A DNA stretch of 64,000 nt from Ruminococcus sp. (lineage in GTDB: Bacteria; Bacillota_A; Clostridia; Oscillospirales; Ruminococcaceae): NCBI RefSeq assembly GCF_016283395.1, contig NZ_JAEEMU010000032.1, forward strand, positions 257,226 to 321,225, written 5' to 3'. The notes below the pieces were generated by a model. That model saw only the letters and a program-made list of their open reading frames with translations, had not been told where the DNA came from and made no database searches. Shown here piece by piece: positions 34,810 to 43,969 of this stretch. The stretch's first letter is position 1. Every line of letters begins with the position of its first letter. Position numbers and translations under genes: made by a program.

Positions 34810-36096
34810 ATGAAAATAGGTTTTTTTTTAGAAAACAAATTATATAATAAAGTGGATTTTTCGAGGCCAGAATTAGGCAATCCAGGCATTAGAGGAACTC
34901 AGTATATGATTTGGATTATTGCGTGTAAATTAGCCAAATATCATGATATCTACCTTTTTGCACCGTGTATAGATAAAATGCCTTCTTATTTACATAGTTG
35001 TTTATGTAAAGATGAGAAACAAGCATTTATTAAAGCAGTGGAATTAGGTGTTGAAGTACTTGTTTTAAGAGCGTGTAACGAAAATGCTGATTTATATCAA
35101 TCATTTAATAATGATAAAGTAAAGCTGATTCTTTGGTCTCATAATTTTGAGAATTATAAACTTGCAAATTCTGTCGCAAAGAATAGACAAATTAAAAGAT
35201 TTGTATGTGTTGGAAGGCAACAGTATGAAAGATTAAGAGATCATGAAATATTTTTTAAATCAACATATATATATAATGCACTAGATTTTAAAACTTTTAA
35301 GGGTAAGAGAATTAAAAATGATAATAAGACTGTAACATATATTGGTGCTTTGAACAATCAGAAAGGATTTCATATATTGGCTAAATCATGGAAAAAGATA
35401 TGTAAATTGGTTCCAAATGCTCAATTAAATGTATTGGGTACAGGGAATATGGGGAAAAATGTCGAATTAGGCCAGTATGGTTTAGCTGATAAAAAGTATG
35501 AAAAAAGGTTTATGAAATATTTATTAGATAAAAATGGCAACATTTTATCTAGTGTACATTTTTTAGGTAGTATTGGAGGAAATGAAAAACAAGAGGTAAT
35601 GTTGAAAACGTCCGTGGGGGTTGCTAATCCTTCTGGTAAAAGCGAAACATTTTGCATTGTGGCAACAGAATTTGAAGCTTTGGGAATTCCTGTTGTATCA
35701 AAAAAAGGCTATGGCTTGTTAGATACTGTTGTCAATGGAAAAACAGGTATACTAGTTAATAATGAAAGAGAATTAATCTCTGCAATTACAAGATTACTTA
35801 CAAATCATAATTTTAATAATACAATTGGAACAAATGGTTATCATTTTGTTAGAAAGCATTTTTCAATTGAAAAAGTAGTTCAACAATGGTTAAAATTAAT
35901 TGATGATGTCAAAAGAAATGAGCCATTGGTGGTAGTTGATACATATAGCTTCTCATTTAATCAATTTAAATGGTTAAGAGAAATTAACCGAAAAATTCAA
36001 TATAATGGTTTGAATACACCTTCACTGCTTATGTATGAGTATATAAAAACTGCTTTGATGAATATTTTATTAAAAATTAGGAGTCTACATAAGTGA
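34810..36096 (+). CDS. Glycosyltransferase family 4 (GT-B fold)
   Basis: A 428-residue GT-B enzyme. The N-domain has LGNPGIRGTQYMIWIIACKLAKYHDIYLF. The C-domain has VTYIGALNNQKGFHILAKSW, NVLGTG, VHFLGSIGGNEKQEVMLKTSVGVANPSGKSETFCIVATEFEALGIPVVS (the E-x7-E-like donor site) and VNGKTGILV. It is a retaining transferase of unknown donor. Start ATG 34810 follows TAGGAG; an upstream in-frame start at 34762 has no ribosome binding site. Confidence 0.88.
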   Translation: MKIGFFLENKLYNKVDFSRPELGNPGIRGTQYMIWIIACKLAKYHDIYLFAPCIDKMPSYLHSCLCKDEKQAFIKAVELGVEVLVLRACNENADLYQSFNNDKVKLILWSHNFENYKLANSVAKNRQIKRFVCVGRQQYERLRDHEIFFKSTYIYNALDFKTFKGKRIKNDNKTVTYIGALNNQKGFHILAKSWKKICKLVPNAQLNVLGTGNMGKNVELGQYGLADKKYEKRFMKYLLDKNGNILSSVHFLGSIGGNEKQEVMLKTSVGVANPSGKSETFCIVATEFEALGIPVVSKKGYGLLDTVVNGKTGILVNNERELISAITRLLTNHNFNNTIGTNGYHFVRKHFSIEKVVQQWLKLIDDVKRNEPLVVVDTYSFSFNQFKWLREINRKIQYNGLNTPSLLMYEYIKTALMNILLKIRSLHK

Positions 36097-36182
36097 ACTG
36101 AAAGGATTGACGAAATCAGAAGTTAATTTTAGAAATTATTAGAAAGGAATATAATCAATTATATTTGATTGTATAATATATT

Positions 36183-37175
36183 ATGAAAGAGGCATTAATT
36201 TCGGTTATTATTCCAATTTTTCGCGTGGAGAAATATTTGCGTAGATGCATAGATAGCATAATTAATCAAACTTATAGAAATATTGAGATTATATTAGTTG
36301 ACGATGGTAGTGATGATGGCTGCCCTTCAATATGTGATGAATATGTCAATTTAGATAATAGAGTATTTGTATATCACAAAAACAATGGCGGATTATCTGA
36401 TGCGAGAAATTATGGAATAAAAAAATCAAATGGGGAATATTTGCTGTTTGTTGATAGTGATGATTATGTTGATTTAACAATGATTCAAAAGTTATATATT
36501 GCACTTATTAAAAATAATGCTGATATTAGTATTTGTCCATATCTATATGTGAACGAGAACGGGGAAATGCTACAAGTTCAAAAAAAGCTGGGAAAAAGAG
36601 GAACTTTTTCAAATGAAGAAATATTCCACATGTACGATGTTAGTGATGTGAGTTGGATTTTAGGAGTTGCATGGAATAAGCTATATAAAAGAGAGATTTT
36701 TTCGGATATTAGATATCCAGTTGGGAAATTACATGAAGATAATTTTGTGTCATTTTTATTATATGAAAAAGCAAATCTAATCTCGATAATAGATGATAAG
36801 CTTTATTTTTATACACAAAGAGAACAAAGTATTATGGGAAATCGAGTAAATGTTAGACATGCTGATGGAGCCATTGCAGCTTTAAATAGAATTGATTTTG
36901 CTAAAAAAACTGGAAGGTTATATTTGATTCCAAAAGCAGAAGAACAAGCTTTTGGGACTTTGTTTAGTATTGTTGTGTATGTAAATAATAATAAAGATAG
37001 GAGATACTTGAGGCCGATTATTAAAAGATATACAGAAACTTATGAAAAGTCTCTTAAATATTTGAATTTGAGTGCGGTTGAAAAAATAAAAAGAAGAATA
37101 TTTATACGTAGCAGTGTTATGTTATATTTATATAAATTATTTGTTGTATTTAGAAATAAAACTTTGAGAAATTAA
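36183..37175 (+). CDS. Glycosyltransferase family 2
   Basis: A 330-residue GT2: LISVIIPIFRVEKYLRRCIDSIINQTYRNIEIILVDDGSDD, NGGLSDARNYGIKKSNGEYLLFVDSDDYV (DSDD metal site), and VAWNKLYKREIF with KLHEDNFVSF. No clear Shine-Dalgarno sequence lies directly before ATG 36183 (an AGAAAGGAA is about 35 bases upstream), so expression may be low or depend on secondary structure. It is followed by about 340 bases without an intact gene. Confidence 0.86.
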   Translation: MKEALISVIIPIFRVEKYLRRCIDSIINQTYRNIEIILVDDGSDDGCPSICDEYVNLDNRVFVYHKNNGGLSDARNYGIKKSNGEYLLFVDSDDYVDLTMIQKLYIALIKNNADISICPYLYVNENGEMLQVQKKLGKRGTFSNEEIFHMYDVSDVSWILGVAWNKLYKREIFSDIRYPVGKLHEDNFVSFLLYEKANLISIIDDKLYFYTQREQSIMGNRVNVRHADGAIAALNRIDFAKKTGRLYLIPKAEEQAFGTLFSIVVYVNNNKDRRYLRPIIKRYTETYEKSLKYLNLSAVEKIKRRIFIRSSVMLYLYKLFVVFRNKTLRN

Positions 37176-37516
37176 TTTCATTATATCTAGATATTAACAT
37201 GAATATAGTGCTTAGTAAAACCTAAACAGGGATTCAGTTCTGTAGGTATTAATCAAATTATCACGTAGCAACATGGTTTATCAAAATTCTATATTTATGG
37301 TTTACAGAGTACTAGCCTTTGGTAGTAAATATTTATATGTTGCATAACCTAGTAATGGGACGTGTTGATGCAAGATTATGGATATTCAAGAAAAGGAAAT
37401 TTACGAATTAAAATCATGGATGATTTCATTGGACATAATTATATATTATATTATGAAAAGCTGAGATTTAGTAAGTATTAGTAAGATTTTACGAGTTATT
37501 ATGAGGAGGATTGGTG
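37176..37516 (+). pseudogene. Gene-free gap with possible decayed coding remnant
   Basis: No intact gene is visible in these 341 bases. Near the 3' end a short open frame reads DYGYSRKGNLRIKIMDDF then IGHNYILYYEKLRFSKY and stops at about 37483. It has no start or ribosome binding site and looks like the tail of a lost gene, possibly left by recombination in the capsule core. GAGGAGG at the end belongs to the next gene. Confidence 0.3.
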
Positions 37517-38479
37517 ATGGATAAATTAGTTTCAATAATTGTACCGGTATATAATAAACAAGAAACGATTGTGAAATGTTTGAATAGTTTAGCTCGGATT
37601 TCTTATGAAAAACTTGAGATTATTATTGTCGATGATGGTTCTACAGATAAATCATCAGAACTATGCCAAAAACAATGCATAAAAAACAAAAAGTTTAAAT
37701 ATTTTAGAAAAGATAATGGAGGGGTATCTTCAGCAAGAAATTATGGCATAAAAAAAGCAAATGGTGATTTTATTTTTTTTGTTGATGCCGATGACAGTGT
37801 ATCTTCTGATATTATATCTGAATCATTAAGATGTTTATGCGAGAACGATTGTTTAGTATTTTCGTGCTATTCGGAATACCTTGACGGAAATGTAATTGAT
37901 TCTTCATTATGCAAAACTTATTTAATTGATGATTTTTTTGATGTGTTTTTTAACAAATATAATTCTTACGTGATGAATACACCTTGGAATAAAGTATATA
38001 GGTCTCGAATCATTATTGAAAATGATTTAAAATTTGATGAATCATTGAATTTGGGTGAAGATTTATGTTTTAACATTGATTATTATTTACATTGTAATAA
38101 TGTAAAAATAATAAATACCCAGTTATATTTTTATTCGTATTCAGAATCAGGACTTACAAATTGTAAAAGGAATGTTTTAGATCTGTGGAAGAGTGAATAT
38201 AAGTCGCTTAAAAAGATAAAAAAAATAACAACTGTTTTAAATAAGATTGATTCAGGCGTTATTAATAATTATATTATGATTAGAATTAAAAAAGTTCTAT
38301 CTATTTATTTAGATAAATGTAATTTTAAAGAAAGTATAGAATTAAGAAAAGTAGTGTTAAAAAATATCAAGAGTATATCAATGTGTAAAATAGGATCAAT
38401 TTTAGCAAATTTAAAAATATATATATATATTTTTTTATTGCCAGAAATATATTTAAAAAATAGAATGAAAAGAGGTTAA
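37517..38479 (+). CDS. Glycosyltransferase family 2
   Basis: A 320-residue GT2: LVSIIVPVYNKQETIVKCLNSL, IIIVDDGSTDKSSELCQKQ, NGGVSSARNYGIKKANGDFIFFVDADDSV (DADD) and TPWNKVYRSRII with LGEDLCFNIDYYL. Start ATG 37517 is seven bases after AGGAGG; TTG and GTG codons just upstream are within the spacer. The C-terminus is Lys/Ile-rich and amphipathic and may hold the enzyme at the membrane. Confidence 0.87.
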   Translation: MDKLVSIIVPVYNKQETIVKCLNSLARISYEKLEIIIVDDGSTDKSSELCQKQCIKNKKFKYFRKDNGGVSSARNYGIKKANGDFIFFVDADDSVSSDIISESLRCLCENDCLVFSCYSEYLDGNVIDSSLCKTYLIDDFFDVFFNKYNSYVMNTPWNKVYRSRIIIENDLKFDESLNLGEDLCFNIDYYLHCNNVKIINTQLYFYSYSESGLTNCKRNVLDLWKSEYKSLKKIKKITTVLNKIDSGVINNYIMIRIKKVLSIYLDKCNFKESIELRKVVLKNIKSISMCKIGSILANLKIYIYIFLLPEIYLKNRMKRG

Positions 38480-38483
38480 CTAA

Positions 38484-39554
38484 TTGAAAGTAGGGTTAAT
38501 TACTATTGTTGATCCAATTCCTAATTATGGAAATAAATTACAACATTATGCTACTTACGCAGTTTTAAAAAGAATGAATAACGAAGTTACATCATATACA
38601 ATGGAAAAGCCTATAATTAGTTTTAAAACTAGAATTGCGCATATAATTCATATTGTTACTAGATATAGATTTACTAAACAAAAAACGTTTTGGAAATATG
38701 GATACAAAAAAAATATGAGATTTCATATTTTTAATAAGACTAAACTTAATATTAAGTATATAAAAAAAACAAACGGTTTGGAAATGAAGGAAGACATTTT
38801 TTTTGTTGGTTCGGACCAGGTTTGGAATACTAATTGGTTTAATAATAAAAAAGAGGAAATGTTCTTGCTTAAATTTATTCAAGATAATAAGAAAAAAAAT
38901 AGTTTTTCATCTTCTTTTGGCACAGATGTATTAAATAAAAAATGGACGGAAAGATTTTCTAAGGAATTATCTAAGTTTAATTATATTTCGGTTCGCGAGG
39001 AAGCTGGTAAAAGAATACTTAATTGTTTAATAAAAAGGGAAGTAAAAGTTTTGGTCGATCCAACAATGCTATTAACTAAGGAGGAATGGAGAATAATTTC
39101 TAATAAACCTGTTAATGCAAAAGAAGGATATGTTCTAACTTATTTTTTGTCGCCAAAATGTGATGATGCGAGTGCTGTATTAGAAAGAGTAAAGGAAAAT
39201 AGAAAAGTATATGAATTACTAGATCTAAATGATGATATAGTCGGAACAGCTACCCCCGAAAATTTCATCTGGCTATTTGATCATGCAGATATTGTTTTAA
39301 CAGATTCATTTCATGCATGTGTGTTTTCTTTTTTATTTAATAAACCTTTTCTTGTCTTTGATAGGAACTGGAATGAAAAGAGCATGAATTCTCGTTTGGA
39401 GACACTATTGTCTAAATTTAACCTTGAAAGAAAGTATTATTATAGTGGGATTCAAAATAATGTGTGGGAACATGATTATTCCGAAGGTTATAAACAACTT
39501 GAAATGGAAAGAAGAAAAGCAATTAGTTTTTTAGAATCAGTTTTGAGAAATTAA
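38484..39554 (+). CDS. Polysaccharide pyruvyltransferase-family protein
   Basis: A 356-residue protein of the pyruvyltransferase family (CsaB/WcaK fold): VGLITIVDPIPNYGNKLQHYATYAVLKR, FFVGSDQVWNTNWF, SFSSSFGTD, YISVREEAGKRIL, VKVLVDPTMLLTKEEW, and ADIVLTDSFHACVFSFLFNKPFLVFDR. It probably adds a pyruvate ketal or acts as a related transferase on the capsule repeat. The start is TTG 38484 with AGAGG upstream. About 200 AT-rich bases follow, with a short inverted repeat ACGATTT/AAATCGT at 39568-39588. Confidence 0.87.
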   Translation: MKVGLITIVDPIPNYGNKLQHYATYAVLKRMNNEVTSYTMEKPIISFKTRIAHIIHIVTRYRFTKQKTFWKYGYKKNMRFHIFNKTKLNIKYIKKTNGLEMKEDIFFVGSDQVWNTNWFNNKKEEMFLLKFIQDNKKKNSFSSSFGTDVLNKKWTERFSKELSKFNYISVREEAGKRILNCLIKREVKVLVDPTMLLTKEEWRIISNKPVNAKEGYVLTYFLSPKCDDASAVLERVKENRKVYELLDLNDDIVGTATPENFIWLFDHADIVLTDSFHACVFSFLFNKPFLVFDRNWNEKSMNSRLETLLSKFNLERKYYYSGIQNNVWEHDYSEGYKQLEMERRKAISFLESVLRN

Positions 39555-39750
39555 TAAAATATTTCAACGATTTGACCGTAAAAATCGTATAAAGTAGTTT
39601 TTTAGGAAATAGATAATTGAAGATGAAACTATCAAAAATGCAACAAGAAATACTGTTTGAGCGTTTTATCATAACGATTTTATAAAGCTTTGAAAGAAGT
39701 TTTATGATTCTTTCCGATGCATATCTTATATTTTAGGAGAACTATACTAA

Positions 39751-41310
39751 ATGAAAATAGAACGTACAAAAAATGCCGCAAGAAACATATTGTTTGGTGT
39801 TATTCTAAAAATATATCAAATAATTGTTCCGTTTCTTATGAGAACAGCGATGATTTATTTTATGGGCATACAATATTTAGGATTGAATAGTTTGTTTACT
39901 TCAGTATTGTCTGTTCTTAATCTTGCTGAATTAGGTGTTGGTAGCGCGATGGTTTTTAGTATGTATAAGCCTATAGCAGATGATGATAATACAACAATCT
40001 GTGCTTTAATGCAATTATATAAAACATATTATAGGATAATAGGTGGTGTTATAGCAGTATTAGGGATTGTATTAACTCCTTTTGTTCCGCATTTAATAAA
40101 AGGAGAGGTTCCATTAGGTATAAATATATATGTATTATATCTTCTTAATCTTTGTGCTACTGTTTTATCATATTGGCTTTTTGCGTATAAGAATAGCATT
40201 CTTCAAGCACATCAAAGAAATGATGTTGTGAGCAAAGTTGCGCTAATAACAAATACGCTTCAATATGGTTTACAAATACTAGTTTTGTGGGTTTTACATG
40301 ATTATTATATTTATGTTATAGTGGCTTTGATTACACAGGCACTTACAAATATTGCAACTGCATGTGTTGCCAATAAAATATATCCGCAGTTTAAAGCTGA
40401 GGGAAAAGTTTCGGAAAATGATGTTAAGACTATAAACAAGCGAATTAGAGATTTGTTTACGTCTAAAATAGGTGCAGTTGTGGTTAATTCTGCCGATACT
40501 ATTGTAATTTCAGCATTTTTAGGCCTTACGATACTTGCGATTTATCAGAACTATTATTATATTCTTACTTCTGTAATAGGTTTTGTAACTATAATTTTTT
40601 CTTCCTGCACAGCAGGAATAGGGAATAGTTTAGTTGTTGAAACAAAAGAAAAGAATTTCAAGGATTTTAATAAATTTACATTTATTATATCTTGGATTGC
40701 GGGGATATGCTCGTGCTGTTTTCTAAGTCTTTTTCAGCCATTCATGGAAATTTGGGTAGGCAAGGATTTGATGTTGGATTATGTAGCTGTGATTTGTTTT
40801 GTTGTGTATTATTTTATTTATGAGATTAATCAGTTACTTAATGTTTACAAGGATGCTGGTGGTATTTGGCATGAGGATAGATTTAGACCGCTAGTAACGG
40901 CATGCGCAAATCTTGGATTTAATCTTATAACGGTAAAAATATGGGGAATATATGGCGTGCTTCTTTCGACCGTTATTTCGATGATATTAGTAGGTATGCC
41001 ATGGCTCTTCCATAATTTATTTACAACTATATTTGAAAAAAAACAGTTATTAGCATACTTAAAGAAGATTATTTTTTATACTGGTATTTCTGCACTTACT
41101 TGCGTAATTACTGTTTTAATGTGTAACTTTATTAATCTAGGAAAATGGACAACTTTATTTTTACGATTGAGTATTTGTTTGATTATTCCTAATGTTTTGT
41201 TTTTTGTAATATATCATAAAACAGAAGAATATAAGGATACATTGCTACTTTTAAATGGAATGACAAAAGGAAAGTATGCAGGATTACTTAGAAATATAGG
41301 GATGAAATAA
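39751..41310 (+). CDS. wzx: Wzx-type polysaccharide flippase
   Basis: A 519-residue MATE/MOP-superfamily transporter with about 12-14 hydrophobic spans. It starts with the amphipathic ARNILFGVILKIYQIIVPFLMRTAMIYFMGIQYLGLNSLFTS typical of PST-type flippases, and has LAELGVGSAMVFSMYKPIADDD near residue 65. It flips lipid-linked repeat units for Wzy. GGAGAA precedes ATG 39751. Its base composition is already closer to the rest of the genome than the glycosyltransferase core. Confidence 0.9.
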   Translation: MKIERTKNAARNILFGVILKIYQIIVPFLMRTAMIYFMGIQYLGLNSLFTSVLSVLNLAELGVGSAMVFSMYKPIADDDNTTICALMQLYKTYYRIIGGVIAVLGIVLTPFVPHLIKGEVPLGINIYVLYLLNLCATVLSYWLFAYKNSILQAHQRNDVVSKVALITNTLQYGLQILVLWVLHDYYIYVIVALITQALTNIATACVANKIYPQFKAEGKVSENDVKTINKRIRDLFTSKIGAVVVNSADTIVISAFLGLTILAIYQNYYYILTSVIGFVTIIFSSCTAGIGNSLVVETKEKNFKDFNKFTFIISWIAGICSCCFLSLFQPFMEIWVGKDLMLDYVAVICFVVYYFIYEINQLLNVYKDAGGIWHEDRFRPLVTACANLGFNLITVKIWGIYGVLLSTVISMILVGMPWLFHNLFTTIFEKKQLLAYLKKIIFYTGISALTCVITVLMCNFINLGKWTTLFLRLSICLIIPNVLFFVIYHKTEEYKDTLLLLNGMTKGKYAGLLRNIGMK

Positions 41311-41379
41311 GGGACACATTCAAATATTGACATAGTTTAAATGAATTACAGTATTTTTTAAGGTTTGGTTAGTGGTTAT

Positions 41380-43092
41380 ATGGAACATTATTATACAAAT
41401 GAAATTAATACATTAGTATTGGTATCTCTTCTCAAAGCGCATAATATAAAAAGGATAATAGCCTCACCTGGAACAACAAATATATCATTTGTTGCCTCTA
41501 TTCAATCCGATCCATATTTTGAGGTATATTCGGCGGTTGATGAACGTGCCGCAGCATTTATGGCGTGTGGACTGGCTGAAGAGACAGGCGAACCGGTAAT
41601 TATTACTTGCACTGGTGCAACTGCATCAAGAAATTACATTCCCGGTTTAACAGAGGCATATTACAGACATTTACCTGTTCTTGCCGTGACGGCTTCTCAG
41701 CATTTTGGACGTGTCGGTAACTATGTCGCTCAGATGATTGACAGAAGCATACAATTTCCTGATATGATAAAAAAATCCTTTGCTATGCCAACAGTTTACT
41801 GTGCTGAGGATAAGGAATGGTGTATCACCAATACCAATGAAGCACTTCTTGAATTGACACATGGTGTACCTGGACCTATACATATCAATTTACAGACAAC
41901 GTATTCAAATGATTTCAGTGTTAAGGTTTTACCTGAGTATCGTGTGATACGCAGGGTAATAAATAACAGTTTTCCCTCGTTGCCGATTGGAAAAATAGGT
42001 GTATTTGTTGGAGCTCATTCTGTGTTTACAGAAGATGAAACAGCTGCGATAGATACATTCTGCGCTAATAATAATGCAATTGTTATCTGTGATCAGATTA
42101 GCAATTATAGAGGTAAATATCGTTTTCTTGCTAATCTGGTCAATAGTCAGGAATTAGACTGTGGTACGAAGAATTATGACTTGATTATATATATCGGTTC
42201 GGTTCATGGCGCATACATAACTTACAAAGGCAAACAATCCTGGCGCGTTAATCCTGATGGAGTAATACGCGATCCAAACAGAAATCTGACGTGTGTTTTT
42301 GAAATGGAAGAGTTAGACTTTTTCAGACATTATGCCGGTACAAATAAAAGGAATACTATACTTGATATCTGTCATCAGACTAAAAAATCTGTAATGGATA
42401 ATATTCCGAAGCTTCCGTTTTCAAATATGTGGATCGCAAAAGAAACAGCATCATTGATCCCTGAAAACTCTATTCTTCACATTGCTATACTTAATTCATT
42501 ACGTGTTTGGAACTATTTTGAAACGCCAGCAAGTGTATCATGCTATTCAAATCCTGGTGGATATGGTATAGATGGCTGTCTGTCTTCATTTATCGGTTCT
42601 GCGCTTGCCCATACTGATATACAGCATTTTATCATTATCGGAGATTTGTCATTTTTCTATGATCTTAATGTTTTATTAGGAAAGCTGCCAGATAATATCC
42701 ATATAATGCTTATTAATAACGGTGTTGGCACCGAATTTAAGAATTATAGTCATCGTGCTGCGCAGTTTGGTGATGAAGCAGACGCTTTTATTGCTGCAAA
42801 AGGACATAATGGATTCCGTAACAAAGAGCTGATGAAGAATATCTGCAAGAATATTGGTATCTCTTATCTGTCGGCAGTAAGCAAGGAGGAATATCTGAAA
42901 AAGCGTGATAACTGGCTTAATAGCTCTAAATCAGTTGTTCTTGAGGTATTCGTTAATGATGTTGATGAGAGCAATGCTCTTAAATTGATGAATAGTATCC
43001 TGATCGATACATCCTTGAAAAAGAAACTGAAGAAAAGTGTTGTAGTACGAGGTGCACTTAAGATTAAAAGAATCATTAAGAAGATAGTATGA
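41380..43092 (+). CDS. MenD-like thiamine-diphosphate-dependent enzyme
   Basis: A 570-residue TPP enzyme. The N-terminal PYR domain has SPGTTNISFVASI and AVDERAAAFMACGLAEETG with E55, the Glu that activates the cofactor. The PP domain has SNPGGYGIDGCLSSFIGSALAH, IIGDLSFFYDLN and LINNGVG (GDx...NN magnesium-TPP motif). The overall order resembles MenD, but no other menaquinone gene is near. It lies with an inactive-looking paralogue, an SDR protein and a nucleotidyltransferase, so modification of a sugar or sugar side chain (decarboxylative C-C bond formation) is a reasonable inference. ATG 41380 is preferred; an upstream TTG overlaps AAGG. Confidence 0.82.
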   Translation: MEHYYTNEINTLVLVSLLKAHNIKRIIASPGTTNISFVASIQSDPYFEVYSAVDERAAAFMACGLAEETGEPVIITCTGATASRNYIPGLTEAYYRHLPVLAVTASQHFGRVGNYVAQMIDRSIQFPDMIKKSFAMPTVYCAEDKEWCITNTNEALLELTHGVPGPIHINLQTTYSNDFSVKVLPEYRVIRRVINNSFPSLPIGKIGVFVGAHSVFTEDETAAIDTFCANNNAIVICDQISNYRGKYRFLANLVNSQELDCGTKNYDLIIYIGSVHGAYITYKGKQSWRVNPDGVIRDPNRNLTCVFEMEELDFFRHYAGTNKRNTILDICHQTKKSVMDNIPKLPFSNMWIAKETASLIPENSILHIAILNSLRVWNYFETPASVSCYSNPGGYGIDGCLSSFIGSALAHTDIQHFIIIGDLSFFYDLNVLLGKLPDNIHIMLINNGVGTEFKNYSHRAAQFGDEADAFIAAKGHNGFRNKELMKNICKNIGISYLSAVSKEEYLKKRDNWLNSSKSVVLEVFVNDVDESNALKLMNSILIDTSLKKKLKKSVVVRGALKIKRIIKKIV

Positions 43093-43105
43093 GTAGGAGA
43101 AACTT

Positions 43106-43969
43106 ATGGACTTAATTCAATCTTTGAAACAGTATCAGGCAAAGTATGTTGTATATCCGACAGAAATTGAAGATATGAGTTTAATACAAAGCCTTAAAGC
43201 TCAGGCTTTTGAATGCTTTTCTTCTATCGACTCCCGATCTACTATTTACATGGCAACAGGTATTGCTGCACAAAACGGGAAATTAGTCGTTTGTATAGTT
43301 AATTCTTCAAATGCCTCAAGAAGTGTTTTCTCTGGAATGACTGAAGCATATTACCGTAAACTGCCGATTGTTCTGATTACAATCGGTACCGAACTTGATT
43401 ATTCAACAGAATTAGGCGATGTTACCTGCAGTCATTATGTTGTATCAGAAACAGATGATCTCACTGAAATTCTGAATAATGAATTCCCGATTCATATTGA
43501 ATTACAGAAAAACAGCTTTGAATTATGTAAAACAGAGTGTGCTGATTTACAGCAAACTCTTAGTAAGATCCTTGATGAAGAGGCATATCTGCTGACAGGA
43601 TCAGATATTGAGAGAATCGAAGCAGAGTATAAATGTAAGACGATCAACAGCGGAATGACAAATTGCAGAGAGGGCGCTCTTGCCAACGTACTCGGAGCAT
43701 CACTTGCAAAGATTAGGAAACGATATATCGGTCTTGTATCAGAAAAAGAATTCATTCATGATATTAATACTCTTGGTAACATAAATACTAATGACAGACT
43801 GCTTTTTATTGTTGTGATGGACAGATTCAATAAGGTAATTGAGGACTATGCTTGTTCTCTTGGTTTTGAAACACAGATCGTTAAACGTGGAAACGAAAAC
43901 AATGAAGTATTGAAAGAAGCTGTCAATAGCACGAAAAAATCAGTTGTTCTATATATAAGGGAGAAATAA
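43106..43969 (+). CDS. Degenerate TPP-enzyme paralogue lacking the catalytic Glu
   Basis: A 287-residue protein similar in its first ~140 residues to the PYR domain of the preceding TPP enzyme: FSSIDSRSTIYMATGIAAQNGK against YSAVDERAAAFMACGLAEETG, and MTEAYYRKLPIVLITIG against LTEAYYRHLPVLAVTAS. The cofactor-activating Glu is Ser43. The middle domain is missing and the C-terminal half is a reduced PP-like domain (ALANVLGASLAKIRKRYIGLVSEKEFIHDINTL...) without the GDG...NN motif. It probably acts as a structural or regulatory partner of the active enzyme. GTAGGAGA precedes ATG 43106, and its stop overlaps the next start. Confidence 0.75.
   Translation: MDLIQSLKQYQAKYVVYPTEIEDMSLIQSLKAQAFECFSSIDSRSTIYMATGIAAQNGKLVVCIVNSSNASRSVFSGMTEAYYRKLPIVLITIGTELDYSTELGDVTCSHYVVSETDDLTEILNNEFPIHIELQKNSFELCKTECADLQQTLSKILDEEAYLLTGSDIERIEAEYKCKTINSGMTNCREGALANVLGASLAKIRKRYIGLVSEKEFIHDINTLGNINTNDRLLFIVVMDRFNKVIEDYACSLGFETQIVKRGNENNEVLKEAVNSTKKSVVLYIREK

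Noticed and set aside
41380..43092. Assignment as menaquinone enzyme MenD or as phosphonopyruvate decarboxylase
   Set aside because: No other menaquinone genes or PEP mutase are nearby, and the gene sits in a capsule cluster with a degenerate paralogue, so only the MenD-like TPP fold is claimed.
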